Shown here: one piece after another, positions 8,695 to 17,067 of the stretch
Numbering within the stretch: the stretch's first letter is position 1
Layout: each line of letters starts with the position of its first letter
Assembly (NCBI GenBank): GCA_016000085.1
Contig: JAECRT010000032.1
Coordinates: 1-34,698 of the forward strand
Source: Sphingomonadaceae bacterium
Lineage (GTDB): Bacteria; Pseudomonadota; Alphaproteobacteria; Sphingomonadales; Sphingomonadaceae
Length of the DNA: 34,698 nt
Direction of reading: 5' to 3'
Translations under genes and position numbers: made by a program
Notes under the pieces: generated by a model
What the model was told of the DNA's origin: nothing
Seen by the model: the letters and a program-made list of their open reading frames with translations, nothing else
Database searches by the model: none

Positions 8695-10635
8695 TCACTG
8701 GTCGCAGGTGCTGACTCCAACATTGGATCCTGACGAGATAACGGATGCAGCGATAAGCTCGCCGATCGCTGCGCTCAGCGTCTCGGCGCCATAGGGTTTT
8801 GCCAAAACACGCAGATGCGCTTCTCCTTCCCCGACAAGCTGATCACTATGCCCTGTTGCGAGGAGCACCGGCAGCCCAGGCGCCCTAATGTGCAATTGTC
8901 GCGCAAGATCGATCCCGCTCAATCCTGGCATGACAATGTCGGTGAAGACAAGATCGAACGATTGCTCCTGGAGAAGCGCAAGTGCTTCAGCCGCGTCACC
9001 CGCACATTTCGTCCGGCAACCCAGATCGTCCAGCAATTGCTCGGCGAAATGGAGAACCTGGATATTATCTTCCACCAGGAGGACTCTGATCCCCGGGGGT
9101 ATGGAGGCCAGTTTTCCGTTCTGGTGTATCGCCGCTGGCGTCTTATCGACCTTGGGAAGGATGATGGTAAGGGTGGTCCCCATTCCGACGCGGGAATTTA
9201 TCTGGGCGATGCCGCCGGCTTGGGCCGCGAAGCCATGGATCTGGGACAATCCCAGTCCCGTTCCCTCGCCGATAGGTTTGGTCGTAAAGAACGGTTGGAA
9301 AACGCGGGCGAGCGTTTCTTCCGACATGCCAGTCCCGGTATCTGTGATGTCGATGGCTACCGCAACATGGCCCCCATGGATGGCGTCCCGCGTTTCTATG
9401 AGGAGCTCCCCACCCCCCGGCATCGCGTCCCGGGCATTTACCGCAGCGTTTAAGACGGCTGTTTCCAGTTCAGTAGGGTCCACTTCCACGCGGGCGTTCT
9501 TCGCCGATGCTTTCACAGACAGGGCGATGCCGCTTCCAAGGGACCGGGATAGAATTTCAGCCCAGGCATCGAGATGAATATTGAGGTCGATAACCTCGGG
9601 ACGGATGGCGCGACGCCGGCTGAATGCAAGAAGATGACCGGTCAGCGTGGATGCCCGCTCAACGGTTGTTGCTATGTTGTTGATATAGCGCGCCCGCTTC
9701 TCCTCAGGCAGATCTACTTTCCTGAGCATCTCGGCCGCCCCGCCGATGACCGTCAAAAGATTATTGAAATCATGGGCCACCCCGCCAGTCAGTTCGCCAA
9801 TCGCCTGCAGCTTCTGTGCCTGAAGCAGCGCGCTGCGGGTTTCTTCCAACTCCTCCTGTGCCTTGCGTTTGTCAGTGGCGTCACGGGTGATCTTAGCGAA
9901 ACCAACATGCTTTCCATCTTCATCGTAAATCGGATCGATCAACACATTGGCCCAAAATAGGGTGCCGTCCTTTCGAACGCGCCAAGCCTCCGTCTCATAC
10001 TTTCCCGCCGCGAGGGCTGTCGCGAGTGCCCGTTCAGGTGCGCCCGCGCCCCGGTCATCGCCAGTATAGAAAATGGAGAAATGTTTGCCCACTACCTCGC
10101 CGGAACCATAACCCTTGATCGCTGCGGCGCCGGTGTTCCAATTGGTGATGATACCGTCGGTATCCAGCATGTAGATCGCGCAATCCTTGACCCCTTGGAC
10201 CAGGAGCCCAAAGCGCTGTTCCGCCTGAAAGAGGGCGAGTTCTCGTTCACGGCGTTCGGTGATGTCGCGGCTGATTTTTGCAAAGCCGATCAGTTCTCCG
10301 GCATCGTTCCTGATAGGATCGATAACTGAATTGGCGAAAAAGCGGCTACCGTCCTTCCTGATCCTCCAGCCCTCCGCTTCGAAACGCCCCTCTTGCGCAG
10401 CGACGCGCAAGGCACGCTCTGGTAGACCGGAATCGCGATCTTCTTGAGTAAAGAAGCAAGAAAAATGCCGCCCTACGATTTCGTCAGCGGTGTAGCCCTT
10501 GGCTTTCTGGGCACCGCTGTTCCATGTTGTGATCGCGCCATCTGGATCCAGCATGTAAAGGGCGTAGTCCATAACCGCATCGACGAGCAGCTTGAACTTT
10601 GCTTCGGCTCCGCCGGGCGTATCAGAATTCGTCAA
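8695..10635 (-). CDS. PAS-PAS hybrid sensor histidine kinase with receiver
   Basis: 646-aa soluble hybrid kinase. Two PAS domains lie at about residues 10-130 and 140-257, both of the type with WN(S/T)GA, KGY and WRxRKDG; they lack the LOV cysteine motif. The dimerisation domain has the phospho-acceptor His288 (GGVAHDFNNLL), the ATPase domain has N397-D403, DTGTGM and GTGLGLS, and a C-terminal receiver has E522/D523, phospho-acceptor Asp566 (FTDIVMPG) and Lys613. There are no membrane segments. The start is a TTG, supported by GAGGA 6 nt upstream and a TGA that closes the frame a few codons earlier. It lies 100 nt downstream of the LOV-HTH gene on the same strand and may be co-transcribed with it. 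The signal is unknown. Confidence 0.93.
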   Translation of the reverse strand: MTNSDTPGGAEAKFKLLVDAVMDYALYMLDPDGAITTWNSGAQKAKGYTADEIVGRHFSCFFTQEDRDSGLPERALRVAAQEGRFEAEGWRIRKDGSRFFANSVIDPIRNDAGELIGFAKISRDITERRERELALFQAEQRFGLLVQGVKDCAIYMLDTDGIITNWNTGAAAIKGYGSGEVVGKHFSIFYTGDDRGAGAPERALATALAAGKYETEAWRVRKDGTLFWANVLIDPIYDEDGKHVGFAKITRDATDKRKAQEELEETRSALLQAQKLQAIGELTGGVAHDFNNLLTVIGGAAEMLRKVDLPEEKRARYINNIATTVERASTLTGHLLAFSRRRAIRPEVIDLNIHLDAWAEILSRSLGSGIALSVKASAKNARVEVDPTELETAVLNAAVNARDAMPGGGELLIETRDAIHGGHVAVAIDITDTGTGMSEETLARVFQPFFTTKPIGEGTGLGLSQIHGFAAQAGGIAQINSRVGMGTTLTIILPKVDKTPAAIHQNGKLASIPPGIRVLLVEDNIQVLHFAEQLLDDLGCRTKCAGDAAEALALLQEQSFDLVFTDIVMPGLSGIDLARQLHIRAPGLPVLLATGHSDQLVGEGEAHLRVLAKPYGAETLSAAIGELIAASVISSGSNVGVSTCDQ

Positions 10636-10735
10636 GCGACATCCTCACCAAGCCCCCCGACCTGCTACCCCGGACTTAAGTCCATATCGCATCGTGACAG
10701 GTTGGCAAGGCCATTCAGGGCCGCCTTGCTTTAGG

Positions 10736-11374
10736 TTAAAGGCCCGCCTCTATGGCAATCCTGATCGCCTCAGTCGAAGTCTGAACACCCAGGCGATGCA
10801 CCAATGCGCCACGATGCATCTTGATGGTCTTGATGGAAAGGCCAAGGTTCTTTGCGATCTCGGCGTGGCGCATGCCGCGCGCCATTTGCTCGAGGACCTT
10901 CAACTGCTGGGGGGTCAAGAAAGCTAACTTGGCCTTGGCGGTTCCGGCATCTTGAACTTCGCCATCTACCCTCAATTGGGTTCCGATGAAAAAAGCGAGA
11001 ACTCCAACCTCGTCATAGACAGGCGCAATCATCACGGCATTGTGGAAAGCTTGACCGTCTTTGCGGTAGTTGACCAGAGTGACAAATGCCGGTCGGCCCG
11101 CTTCAATAGCCTGGCGCATCATGGCCTGAGATGTTGGGCAAGTCGCAGCCCCAGAGAGCAAACGGCAGTTTTGGCCGATCATATCGGACTCAGCATAGCC
11201 GCTAAGCCTTTCGAAGGCATCATTGACAGCGATGATGACATTTTCAGCTCTCGCATCCGTCACGATAGTTGCGAGTGGCGAGTGGCGGCTCGACCGTATC
11301 AACTCGTCGCGTAGTCGTTGCCCCTGCAAAGCGCATTGCGCAGGATTCGTCATCTGATCACAGGGCGTTGTCAT
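10736..11374 (-). CDS. LOV-HTH blue-light transcription factor (EL222-like)
   Basis: 212-aa one-component regulator: LOV photosensor at about residues 30-138, then a LuxR-type HTH at about 152-212. The LOV core carries GQNCRLLSG with the flavin-adduct Cys70, Asn102 in VNYRKDG, Asn112 in FHNAV and Gln134 in FFIGTQ, the residues that bind FMN and relay photoactivation. The C-terminal half (LTPQQLKVLEQMARGMRHAE, then KTIKMHRGALVHRLG) matches the architecture of EL222 from Erythrobacter litoralis, in which blue light releases the HTH from the LOV domain so that it dimerises on DNA. No ribosome site is obvious before this ATG. Targets may include its own promoter and the downstream kinase. Alternative: an ordinary PAS-LuxR regulator, but the LOV residues argue against this. 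Confidence 0.9.
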   Translation of the reverse strand: MTTPCDQMTNPAQCALQGQRLRDELIRSSRHSPLATIVTDARAENVIIAVNDAFERLSGYAESDMIGQNCRLLSGAATCPTSQAMMRQAIEAGRPAFVTLVNYRKDGQAFHNAVMIAPVYDEVGVLAFFIGTQLRVDGEVQDAGTAKAKLAFLTPQQLKVLEQMARGMRHAEIAKNLGLSIKTIKMHRGALVHRLGVQTSTEAIRIAIEAGL

Positions 11375-11514
11375 CCGGTGCGCTCACGAAAACGCCACAT
11401 TAAGGTCGCCGCATCCGTTAATAGTCTCAGGAGGCAAGAACATTCCGATCTGAATAGGAGCAAGGCGGACGGGCGGCACTTTCGGCAGCCTTGGTATCAC
11501 ATCGCGAACAACAG

Positions 11515-11527
11515 AGCCATTATGGCT
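11515..11527. promoter_or_regulatory. Inverted repeat upstream of the LOV-HTH gene
   Basis: Perfect 6-bp inverted repeat AGCCAT-T-ATGGCT about 140 nt upstream of the LOV-HTH start. It could be an operator for a dimeric regulator, but it does not fit the EL222 site consensus I remember. A palindrome this short can arise by chance. Confidence 0.2.
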
Positions 11528-11604
11528 AAGTTGAATAGGCTATGTGATGCAGCGTGATAACACGGCTGCAAGCTGAATTGTCTAGAAAAGTATCAGAAAG
11601 TAGG

Positions 11605-11629
11605 GGAACCCGACCGAAAGCCCCCCGTT
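11605..11629 (+). promoter_or_regulatory. EcfG-type (general stress) promoter-like motif
   Basis: GGAAC, 16 nt, then CGTT, matching the alphaproteobacterial EcfG consensus GGAAC-N16/17-CGTT. In this orientation it points into the antisense side of the groEL remnant. On the opposite strand the same block reads GGAAC-N16-GGTT (one mismatch) and would point at the LOV-HTH gene 230 nt away. A motif match only. Confidence 0.25.
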
Positions 11630-11634
11630 CCAGA

Positions 11635-12325
11635 TTAATAGTCCTGAGCCGGTCCGCACGTGGGTTTATCCTCCTTCGGTACCTCCGCGACTGGCGCTTC
11701 GGTGGTGATCAGGGGCGATGCAACCGAGGCCGCATCCTGGAGCGCCGAGCGCACAAACTTGGCCGGGTCGATCGAGCCTGCCTGGACAAGGTCCTGATAT
11801 CCGCCGGTGGGCGCGTTGAAGCTCCAATTATAGTCCTCGGATTCGACCAGCTTGTCGAAGATCCAGGCACCGTCCTCACCGGCATTCTCGGCGATCTGCC
11901 GGGGGGGGCGAAGCGCGCGGCGGACGACGTCAAAGCCAGACTGCTGGTCGTCGTTGGCCGCCTTGATGCCATCCAGCGCTTTGAGCGCGCGCAGGAACGG
12001 CACGCCGCCGCCAGACAGGAGATGCCCTCTTCGACCGCGGCACGTCGGCATGCAGCGCATCATCCACCCAGTCCTTCTTCTCCCTGACGTCGACCTAGAC
12101 CGGGGTCGCGCCGCCGACGTGGATCACCGCCACGTCACCGGCCAGCTTGGCGAGCCGCCCCTGGAGCGTTTCACTGTCATATTCGCTGGTGGTCGTCTCG
12201 ATCTGCTGGCGCATCCGCGCAATGCGTGCGCCTATATCAGCCTTGGTGCCGACGGCGCCGATGACCGTGGTGTTGTCCTTTTTGATCGTGGCCTTCTTTG
12301 CCCGACCACTCGCGCAAGACTTTTC
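11635..12325 (-). pseudogene. groEL: groEL (chaperonin 60) 3'-half remnant
   Basis: Degraded C-terminal half of a GroEL. In order, the minus strand reads [56 protein letters not shown], then a TAG at 12095-12097 where chaperonins have Glu. Next come [13 protein letters not shown], frame changes around 12030-12055, [41 protein letters not shown] and [20 protein letters not shown]. The terminal Gly-Met repeat is replaced by another tail. The apical and N-terminal parts are missing. With a stop, frameshifts and truncation it cannot make a chaperonin. Probably the remains of a second groEL copy. Confidence 0.88.
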
Positions 12326-12407
12326 GCGACTGCGCGGTAGCGCGTTCCGATTGTCGCGCTGGTGATATCGCAGGAACCGCAAGCTGCTGAGCGGCATTGA
12401 TCCCGTC

Positions 12408-13184
12408 ATGGATAATGAGCATGCACCTTGGCCTTCGCAACTCTGGATCGTCCGTCATGGACAAAGCGCTGGGAATGTCGCCCGCGACGCAGCGCACGAC
12501 GCTGCGCTCGATCGCATCGCGCTGGAGGGTAGGGACGTCGATGTGCCGCTCAGTGCTTTGGGTGAGGCGCAAGCCAGAGCGCTTGGTCGTTGGTTCGCTC
12601 ACGGCGGAATAATGGGTCCGCTACCCGATGTGATCCTATCCTCACCCTATCGCCGTGCCGTGCAGACGGCCAAGCTGTTCAGGGGCGAGGGGGGCGCTGC
12701 GATGGAGGAGCCCGTTTGCATTGACGAGCGGTTGCGCGAGAAGGAGTTCGGCATCCTTGACGGGCTCACGACCGGCGGCGTCGCAAAGCTTGAGCCGCAG
12801 CAAGCCGCTTTCCGCCAGACGCTAGGGAAATTCTATCACCGCCCGCCTGGTGGCGAGAGCTGGTGCGATGTTATCTTTCGCCTCCGGGCTTTGATGGACA
12901 CGGTGTCTCTCCACTATTCGGGGCAAAGGGTCATCATCTTCGCGCATCAGGTAGTGGTCCTGTGTCTGCGCTACATCATTGAGAATATGGATGAAGCCCA
13001 GATCCTGGATATCGATCGAGAGGCTGACGTCGCCAACTGCTCGGTCACAGAATATCGTTTCGACCCGCAAGCGGGGAGGCGCGGCAATCTGGTTCTTCAG
13101 CGCTATAATGTCGTGTCCCCGCAAGAGTTGGAGGCTGTGCCGGTGACGGACACCCCGGATTTACCTGCTGTTGCCCGGGGATGA
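12408..13184 (+). CDS. Histidine phosphatase family protein
   Basis: 258-aa member of the phosphoglycerate mutase/acid phosphatase superfamily. The catalytic [12 protein letters not shown] (Arg16, His17) is at the N-terminus, [11 protein letters not shown] follows as the second Arg motif, the acidic [10 protein letters not shown] comes next, and the second catalytic His is in [10 protein letters not shown]. It is somewhat longer than a typical GpmB-type phosphatase. The substrate cannot be told from sequence; cofactor-independent phosphatase is likelier than mutase. The stop overlaps the start of the NAD(P)HX dehydratase gene (ATGA), which suggests a nucleotide or sugar-phosphate substrate linked to metabolite repair. 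No clear ribosome site. Confidence 0.88.
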   Translation: MDNEHAPWPSQLWIVRHGQSAGNVARDAAHDAALDRIALEGRDVDVPLSALGEAQARALGRWFAHGGIMGPLPDVILSSPYRRAVQTAKLFRGEGGAAMEEPVCIDERLREKEFGILDGLTTGGVAKLEPQQAAFRQTLGKFYHRPPGGESWCDVIFRLRALMDTVSLHYSGQRVIIFAHQVVVLCLRYIIENMDEAQILDIDREADVANCSVTEYRFDPQAGRRGNLVLQRYNVVSPQELEAVPVTDTPDLPAVARG

Positions 13185-14077
13185 CCCAGATAATTTCCCT
13201 TGATGCAGGGTGGTGCGCTTCCCACCGGCTCCCGCAGATCGATAGCGGTTGCGATAAGAATAGCAGAGGGCGTGTCCTTCTGGTTGGCGGTGCGCGCTTC
13301 GTTCCAGGTGCCCTTGCGCTGACGGGCGAGGCCGTTTTGCGCGCGGGCGCCGGCAAATTGCAGATGGCCACTGTCGATGCGGTCGCGTCGGCCTTGGGCG
13401 TGCTGGTTCCAGAAGCCGCCATGATCGGTCTGCCGATGCGGGAGGACGGAGAGATCGCGCAGGATGGCGTTACTGTGTTGGCCGATCTGGTGCCGCAATG
13501 CGATCTTCTGCTTGTCGGACCTGGCATGAGTGCAACCGCGGAGACGGGCCTGTTCGTGCACGGCCTATTGGCGTTGCCCCCACCTGCCATGCTGCTTGAT
13601 GCCGCGGCGCTGACCTGCGCAAGTCTAGCTGAACTCGCGACCGCCGCAAGGAAACTGCCGCTCATTTTGACACCGCATCATGGCGAGATGGCCCGATTGA
13701 TTGGATGCGATCGGCAGGCCGTCGCCGCAAATCCTGCACATATGGTCGGCCAAATCGTGGAACAGACGGGCGCCTACATAGCGCTCAAGGGGCCTGAAAC
13801 ATGGATCGGCGGCCCCGGCACGCCTATCCTCCACTTTGCGGGAGGCTGTCCGGGGCTTGGTATCGGTGGATCGGGCGATGTCCTTGCCGGCATCATCGGC
13901 GGCCTGCTCGCCCGCGGAGCTGCACCGATTGCGGCCTTAGGCTGGGGTGTTGCCCTGCATGGGGCGGCCGGGCAGCTCGCGGCCACCAAGATCGGCGAGA
14001 TCGGCTTCCTCGCGCGCGAATTGCTGCCCTTTATTCCTCGCCTTATGCAGACGTTAGGACAGCCATTGTGTGCGTAG
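13181..14077 (+). CDS. nnrD: ADP-dependent NAD(P)H-hydrate dehydratase
   Basis: 298-aa ribokinase-fold enzyme (YjeF C-terminal/NnrD family) that converts the damaged cofactors S-NADHX and S-NADPHX back to NAD(P)H using ADP. Visible are the N-terminal GGARFVPGALALTGEAVLRA, the LVGPGMS turn, LTPHHGEMARLIG, and the catalytic GGSGDVLAGIIGGLLARG. The usual fused N-terminal epimerase (NnrE) domain is absent, so this is a stand-alone dehydratase; the cell may have another bifunctional copy elsewhere. The start overlaps the phosphatase stop. The nnrD symbol is by family; assignment is strong. Confidence 0.9.
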   Translation: MTQIISLDAGWCASHRLPQIDSGCDKNSRGRVLLVGGARFVPGALALTGEAVLRAGAGKLQMATVDAVASALGVLVPEAAMIGLPMREDGEIAQDGVTVLADLVPQCDLLLVGPGMSATAETGLFVHGLLALPPPAMLLDAAALTCASLAELATAARKLPLILTPHHGEMARLIGCDRQAVAANPAHMVGQIVEQTGAYIALKGPETWIGGPGTPILHFAGGCPGLGIGGSGDVLAGIIGGLLARGAAPIAALGWGVALHGAAGQLAATKIGEIGFLARELLPFIPRLMQTLGQPLCA

Positions 14078-14279
14078 AAATGGCCTCGTCTGCACAGGCG
14101 ACTACCAACATTGCGCGAAGGGTGCCAAGCGTCTCCTCGTGCGCCTTGACCTGCGCCTGGGCATAGCCTGCGACCCTGAGAAACTATCGATTGCGACCGG
14201 CTATGTTGCGAGTCGTTCGCGGGGAACCAACGCGTGTCCCGCAGGATTTACGCCTACCTTACATACAAGGAGGACAAAG

Positions 14280-14792
14280 ATGGCAGAGCCCCAGTTCACC
14301 GATGCGATCGCCTTGCTGAAGGCAGACCACCGAAAGGTGGAAGCCCTGTTCGAAAAATTCGAGCAAGCCACGTCCGCTAACCGCAAGCAGACCCTAGCCC
14401 AGGAAATCTGCGTCGAGCTCAAGGTTCACACGCTGATCGAGGAAGAGATTTTCTATCCTGCCTTCCGCGGTCTGATCGAGGATGACACGCTCAACGAAGC
14501 GTATGTCGAGCATGATGGCGCGAAGGTCCTGATCAACGATATAGAGGCAAGCTCGCCCGACGACGATTTCTATGACGCCAAGGTCAAGGTTCTCTCTGAA
14601 GAAATCAAACATCATGTCCATGAAGAAGAAATGCCGTCGGATGGCATGTTTGCCCAATGTCGCAAGACCGATGTCGATTTAGTTGCATTGCGCGATCAAA
14701 TGGCCGGGCGGAAGACTGAGCTCCTTAACTTGGCCAAGACGTCAGGATTGCCAGCGGCTAAACCGACCGCCGTCAATCTAGTCGCGGCATAG
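14280..14792 (+). CDS. Hemerythrin-domain (HHE) protein
   Basis: 170-aa four-helix bundle with the likely di-iron ligands: DHRKVEALFE, VHTLIEEEIFYP, EHDGAKVLI and HHVHEEEMPSDG supply the H-HxxxE-HxxxD pattern. Such proteins bind O2 or NO, or handle iron, in the cytoplasm. The open frame reaches back to 14070, but the ATG at 14280 has an ideal AAGGAGG about 7 nt upstream and starts at the family N-terminus. The C-terminal 25 residues are low-complexity, Ala-rich. It stands 202 nt from nnrD and is followed by a terminator, so it may be monocistronic. Comparable genes are often general-stress induced. Confidence 0.9.
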   Translation: MAEPQFTDAIALLKADHRKVEALFEKFEQATSANRKQTLAQEICVELKVHTLIEEEIFYPAFRGLIEDDTLNEAYVEHDGAKVLINDIEASSPDDDFYDAKVKVLSEEIKHHVHEEEMPSDGMFAQCRKTDVDLVALRDQMAGRKTELLNLAKTSGLPAAKPTAVNLVAA

Positions 14793-14805
14793 CTGATCTG
14801 CCGTG

Positions 14806-14836
14806 CCCCGGCGGCGCTTATGCCGTCGGGGGTTTT
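14806..14836 (+). terminator. Rho-independent terminator after the hemerythrin gene
   Basis: Stem CCCCGGCGGC (14806-14815), loop GCTTAT, then GCCGTCGGGG (14822-14831) with one non-canonical pair, followed by G and TTTT. It lies 14 nt after the hemerythrin stop codon and points along that gene. Confidence 0.75.
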
Positions 14837-15273
14837 AACTTGAAAATGAGTGAGGGCTCCGGTTGTTGGAGGGGCTGCGGCGGCGGAAGGATGCACGCGT
14901 GCTCCCGCCCCGTTGCTGCTTTGCACTGCAGCCATCGACGGCTTGCCGGGCTACGGCAGTATCGATTGCGGATGCAATTCAGATAAAATCACGCATTTGA
15001 CATTCGATTGCCCTGACGGCCGCCGCTCTCAGCGCCCCTCACTCGAATGCTGATGGTTTGACTGACTACTGTCGGCGGGCACTGCCAACCGGAATATAGA
15101 TGGGGAACGGCAAGAATGTCCCAATTCCCGTCTACCGATGTCGATCCATATGAGACGCTCAGTGATCAAAAATCGGTCCAGAGGTGCAGACCGTTCGGTT
15201 CCAGCAGCTCGCGATTAGATATTGCCGTTCAGATGGGGTGCCACCGATCATGAAACCCGCCGTTGCCCGGCTC
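14837..15273. other. Gap between convergent units, with fragment-like repeat
   Basis: About 440 nt without a gene between the hemerythrin terminator and the end of the ion-transport operon. The minus strand at about 15085-15165 encodes YGSTSVDGNWDILAVPHLYSG after a TGA, resembling the reading frame in the 8325-8694 gap (STSVGGSW...LVAVPS). This suggests a decayed dispersed element. I see no clear terminator for the minus-strand operon here. Confidence 0.4.
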
Positions 15274-17064
15274 CTAATAAAGACCGTAGCGAAGCACGAG
15301 TAGACCGGACAGGGTAAGAACCATGATCGCAACCAGCGGCAATCCAGTGCGCGTGTAGTCCGCAAACCGATAGTCGCCTGCCGACATGATGAGCATGTTG
15401 GTCTGGTAGGCAACCGGCGTCGCGTAGCAAAGATTGCAGCCGAACAGGACGGCCAGGACCAGCGGCTCAACCGGGATGCCCAGCTTCTGCCCCAGGCTGA
15501 AGGCGATCGGCGTTCCGACCGCCGCCGCCGTGGTGTTTGAAGCGAAGTTGGTCAGCACTGTGACGAACAGCATCACCGCGGCCAAAACGCCCGCCGGCGG
15601 CAGGAACTGCAGCCCCAGCGCGATCAGTTCGCTCAGCCATGCCGCCGCACCGCTCTCAAGAACAATACGACCGATGGCGATGCTGGCTGCGACCAGTACG
15701 ATGACCTTCGCCGACAAAGCGCGGCCGATCCGGTCAAATCGGACGCAGCCGGTGACGAGCATCGCGATCGCACCCCCGAGCGCGGAAATCGCGATCGGAA
15801 CGAGCCCGATGCTGGCGGGTACAACCGCGCATGCCATGATCGCGAGCGCCAACGGTGCCTTTGACGTCCGGGGAAGTTCCTTGGCTCCTTCGAGTACAAG
15901 CATATTCTCGGCCAGCGACATCCGCTCGATGCTGCCGAGCGCACCGGCGACGAGAAGAATGTCGCCTTCGTCAAACGCGTTTTCGGACGCAGAATCGTTC
16001 ATCGGCTGCGTCGCCCAGCGGCGTTGCGCGCGATGCACGCCAAGGATGGCAACATTGTAAAGCTCGGCGACATTTGCAGACGCCACGCCCTTGCCGACCA
16101 GGCCGGAATCCTTGGTCACCGCCAGTTCGGCGACGGTGATATCGTCACCCGTCTGGGCATAGCCGCCGCGCAACCGGTCCATCAGCCAGACCGGGGCGGC
16201 GGTAGCGCCAAGGATACGCATCGTCTCCTCCAGAGCGGCGTGCGTCGCCCGCACCGGCATCCGCCCGCCCGCAGGAGTCTCGGCCAAAAGCTCTACATCG
16301 GCGGGCAGCCGCGCGGCGATCAGATCGCGGGACAGCCCATGCGCGAAGGAACTCTCGCCCAGGCGGAGCATCGCCGCGAAGTGCCGCGGCTCGTGCCCGG
16401 CTTCGACAGAATTGTCTGGCAGCAGGCGCGGCATGACCAGCCAGATGAACGGCAGCGCCACCAGCGCGGCCAGCAGCACGATCGGGGTGAAGTGGAATAC
16501 CGACATCGGCGGCAGGCCGAGGTCGCCGGCGATCGACACGACGAGCAGGTTGGTCGAGGTGCCGATCGTCGTCGACATGCCGCCAATCAACACTGCGCTG
16601 TTCACCGGGATCAGCGTGCGCGACGCGGGCATTCCGCCATTCGCCGCGATCGCCGCCATAACCGGCAGCATCAGGACGAGCACCGGCGTATCGTTGACCA
16701 TCATGCTCATGCCAAACGCCAGCAGCAGCGTCACCAGGAGGCCGACCTGACGATTAAACCGCCAGACTCGCGTCAACAGGCGCGATACCGGCTCGAGTGC
16801 GCCTGTCGTCACGAGTCCTCGCCCCAGCACCATCAGCGCGCAGATCGTGATCAATGCGTAATGGCCAAACCCCTCGAATGCGAGCTTCAGCCCTTCAGTC
16901 GGTGACTGTCCGGGAAGCGGAAACCAGTAAAGACCGAGCGCGATGGCACTGATCGTCAGCAGCGAGATGATCTCGACGCGCGCCCGACCGGATACGAAAC
17001 CGTAGAACATCGCGCCTGTCAGCAGCATGGCGCCTAGAGCATGGGGTTGAGGAGCATCGATCAT
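15274..17064 (-). CDS. SLC13/DASS-family permease with RCK_C (TrkA-C) domain
   Basis: 596-aa inner-membrane transporter. About ten to twelve hydrophobic segments are split by a soluble loop at about residues 220-390. The substrate-site repeats are recognisable: MSTTIGTSTNLLV in the first half and NFASNTTAAAVGTP in the second, the SNT-type motifs of Na+-coupled anion and dicarboxylate carriers. The loop contains an RCK_C-like fold (ELAVTKDSGLVGKGVASANV, then DEGDILLVAGALGSI), typical of the SLC13 branch often annotated as sulfate, citrate or Na+/sulfate permeases. The substrate is unknown. It is the last gene of the operon, 3 nt after the ClC stop. Confidence 0.87.
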   Translation of the reverse strand: MIDAPQPHALGAMLLTGAMFYGFVSGRARVEIISLLTISAIALGLYWFPLPGQSPTEGLKLAFEGFGHYALITICALMVLGRGLVTTGALEPVSRLLTRVWRFNRQVGLLVTLLLAFGMSMMVNDTPVLVLMLPVMAAIAANGGMPASRTLIPVNSAVLIGGMSTTIGTSTNLLVVSIAGDLGLPPMSVFHFTPIVLLAALVALPFIWLVMPRLLPDNSVEAGHEPRHFAAMLRLGESSFAHGLSRDLIAARLPADVELLAETPAGGRMPVRATHAALEETMRILGATAAPVWLMDRLRGGYAQTGDDITVAELAVTKDSGLVGKGVASANVAELYNVAILGVHRAQRRWATQPMNDSASENAFDEGDILLVAGALGSIERMSLAENMLVLEGAKELPRTSKAPLALAIMACAVVPASIGLVPIAISALGGAIAMLVTGCVRFDRIGRALSAKVIVLVAASIAIGRIVLESGAAAWLSELIALGLQFLPPAGVLAAVMLFVTVLTNFASNTTAAAVGTPIAFSLGQKLGIPVEPLVLAVLFGCNLCYATPVAYQTNMLIMSAGDYRFADYTRTGLPLVAIMVLTLSGLLVLRYGLY

Positions 17065-17067
17065 ATG

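Noticed and set aside
12373-12398. GGAAC-N17-CATT as an EcfG promoter for the phosphatase gene
   Set aside because: The -10 has a mismatch and lies only 9 nt before the start codon, leaving almost no leader.
16024-16905. 293-aa plus-strand frame over the SLC13 gene
   Set aside because: His/Arg/Gln-rich antisense shadow of a clear transporter frame.
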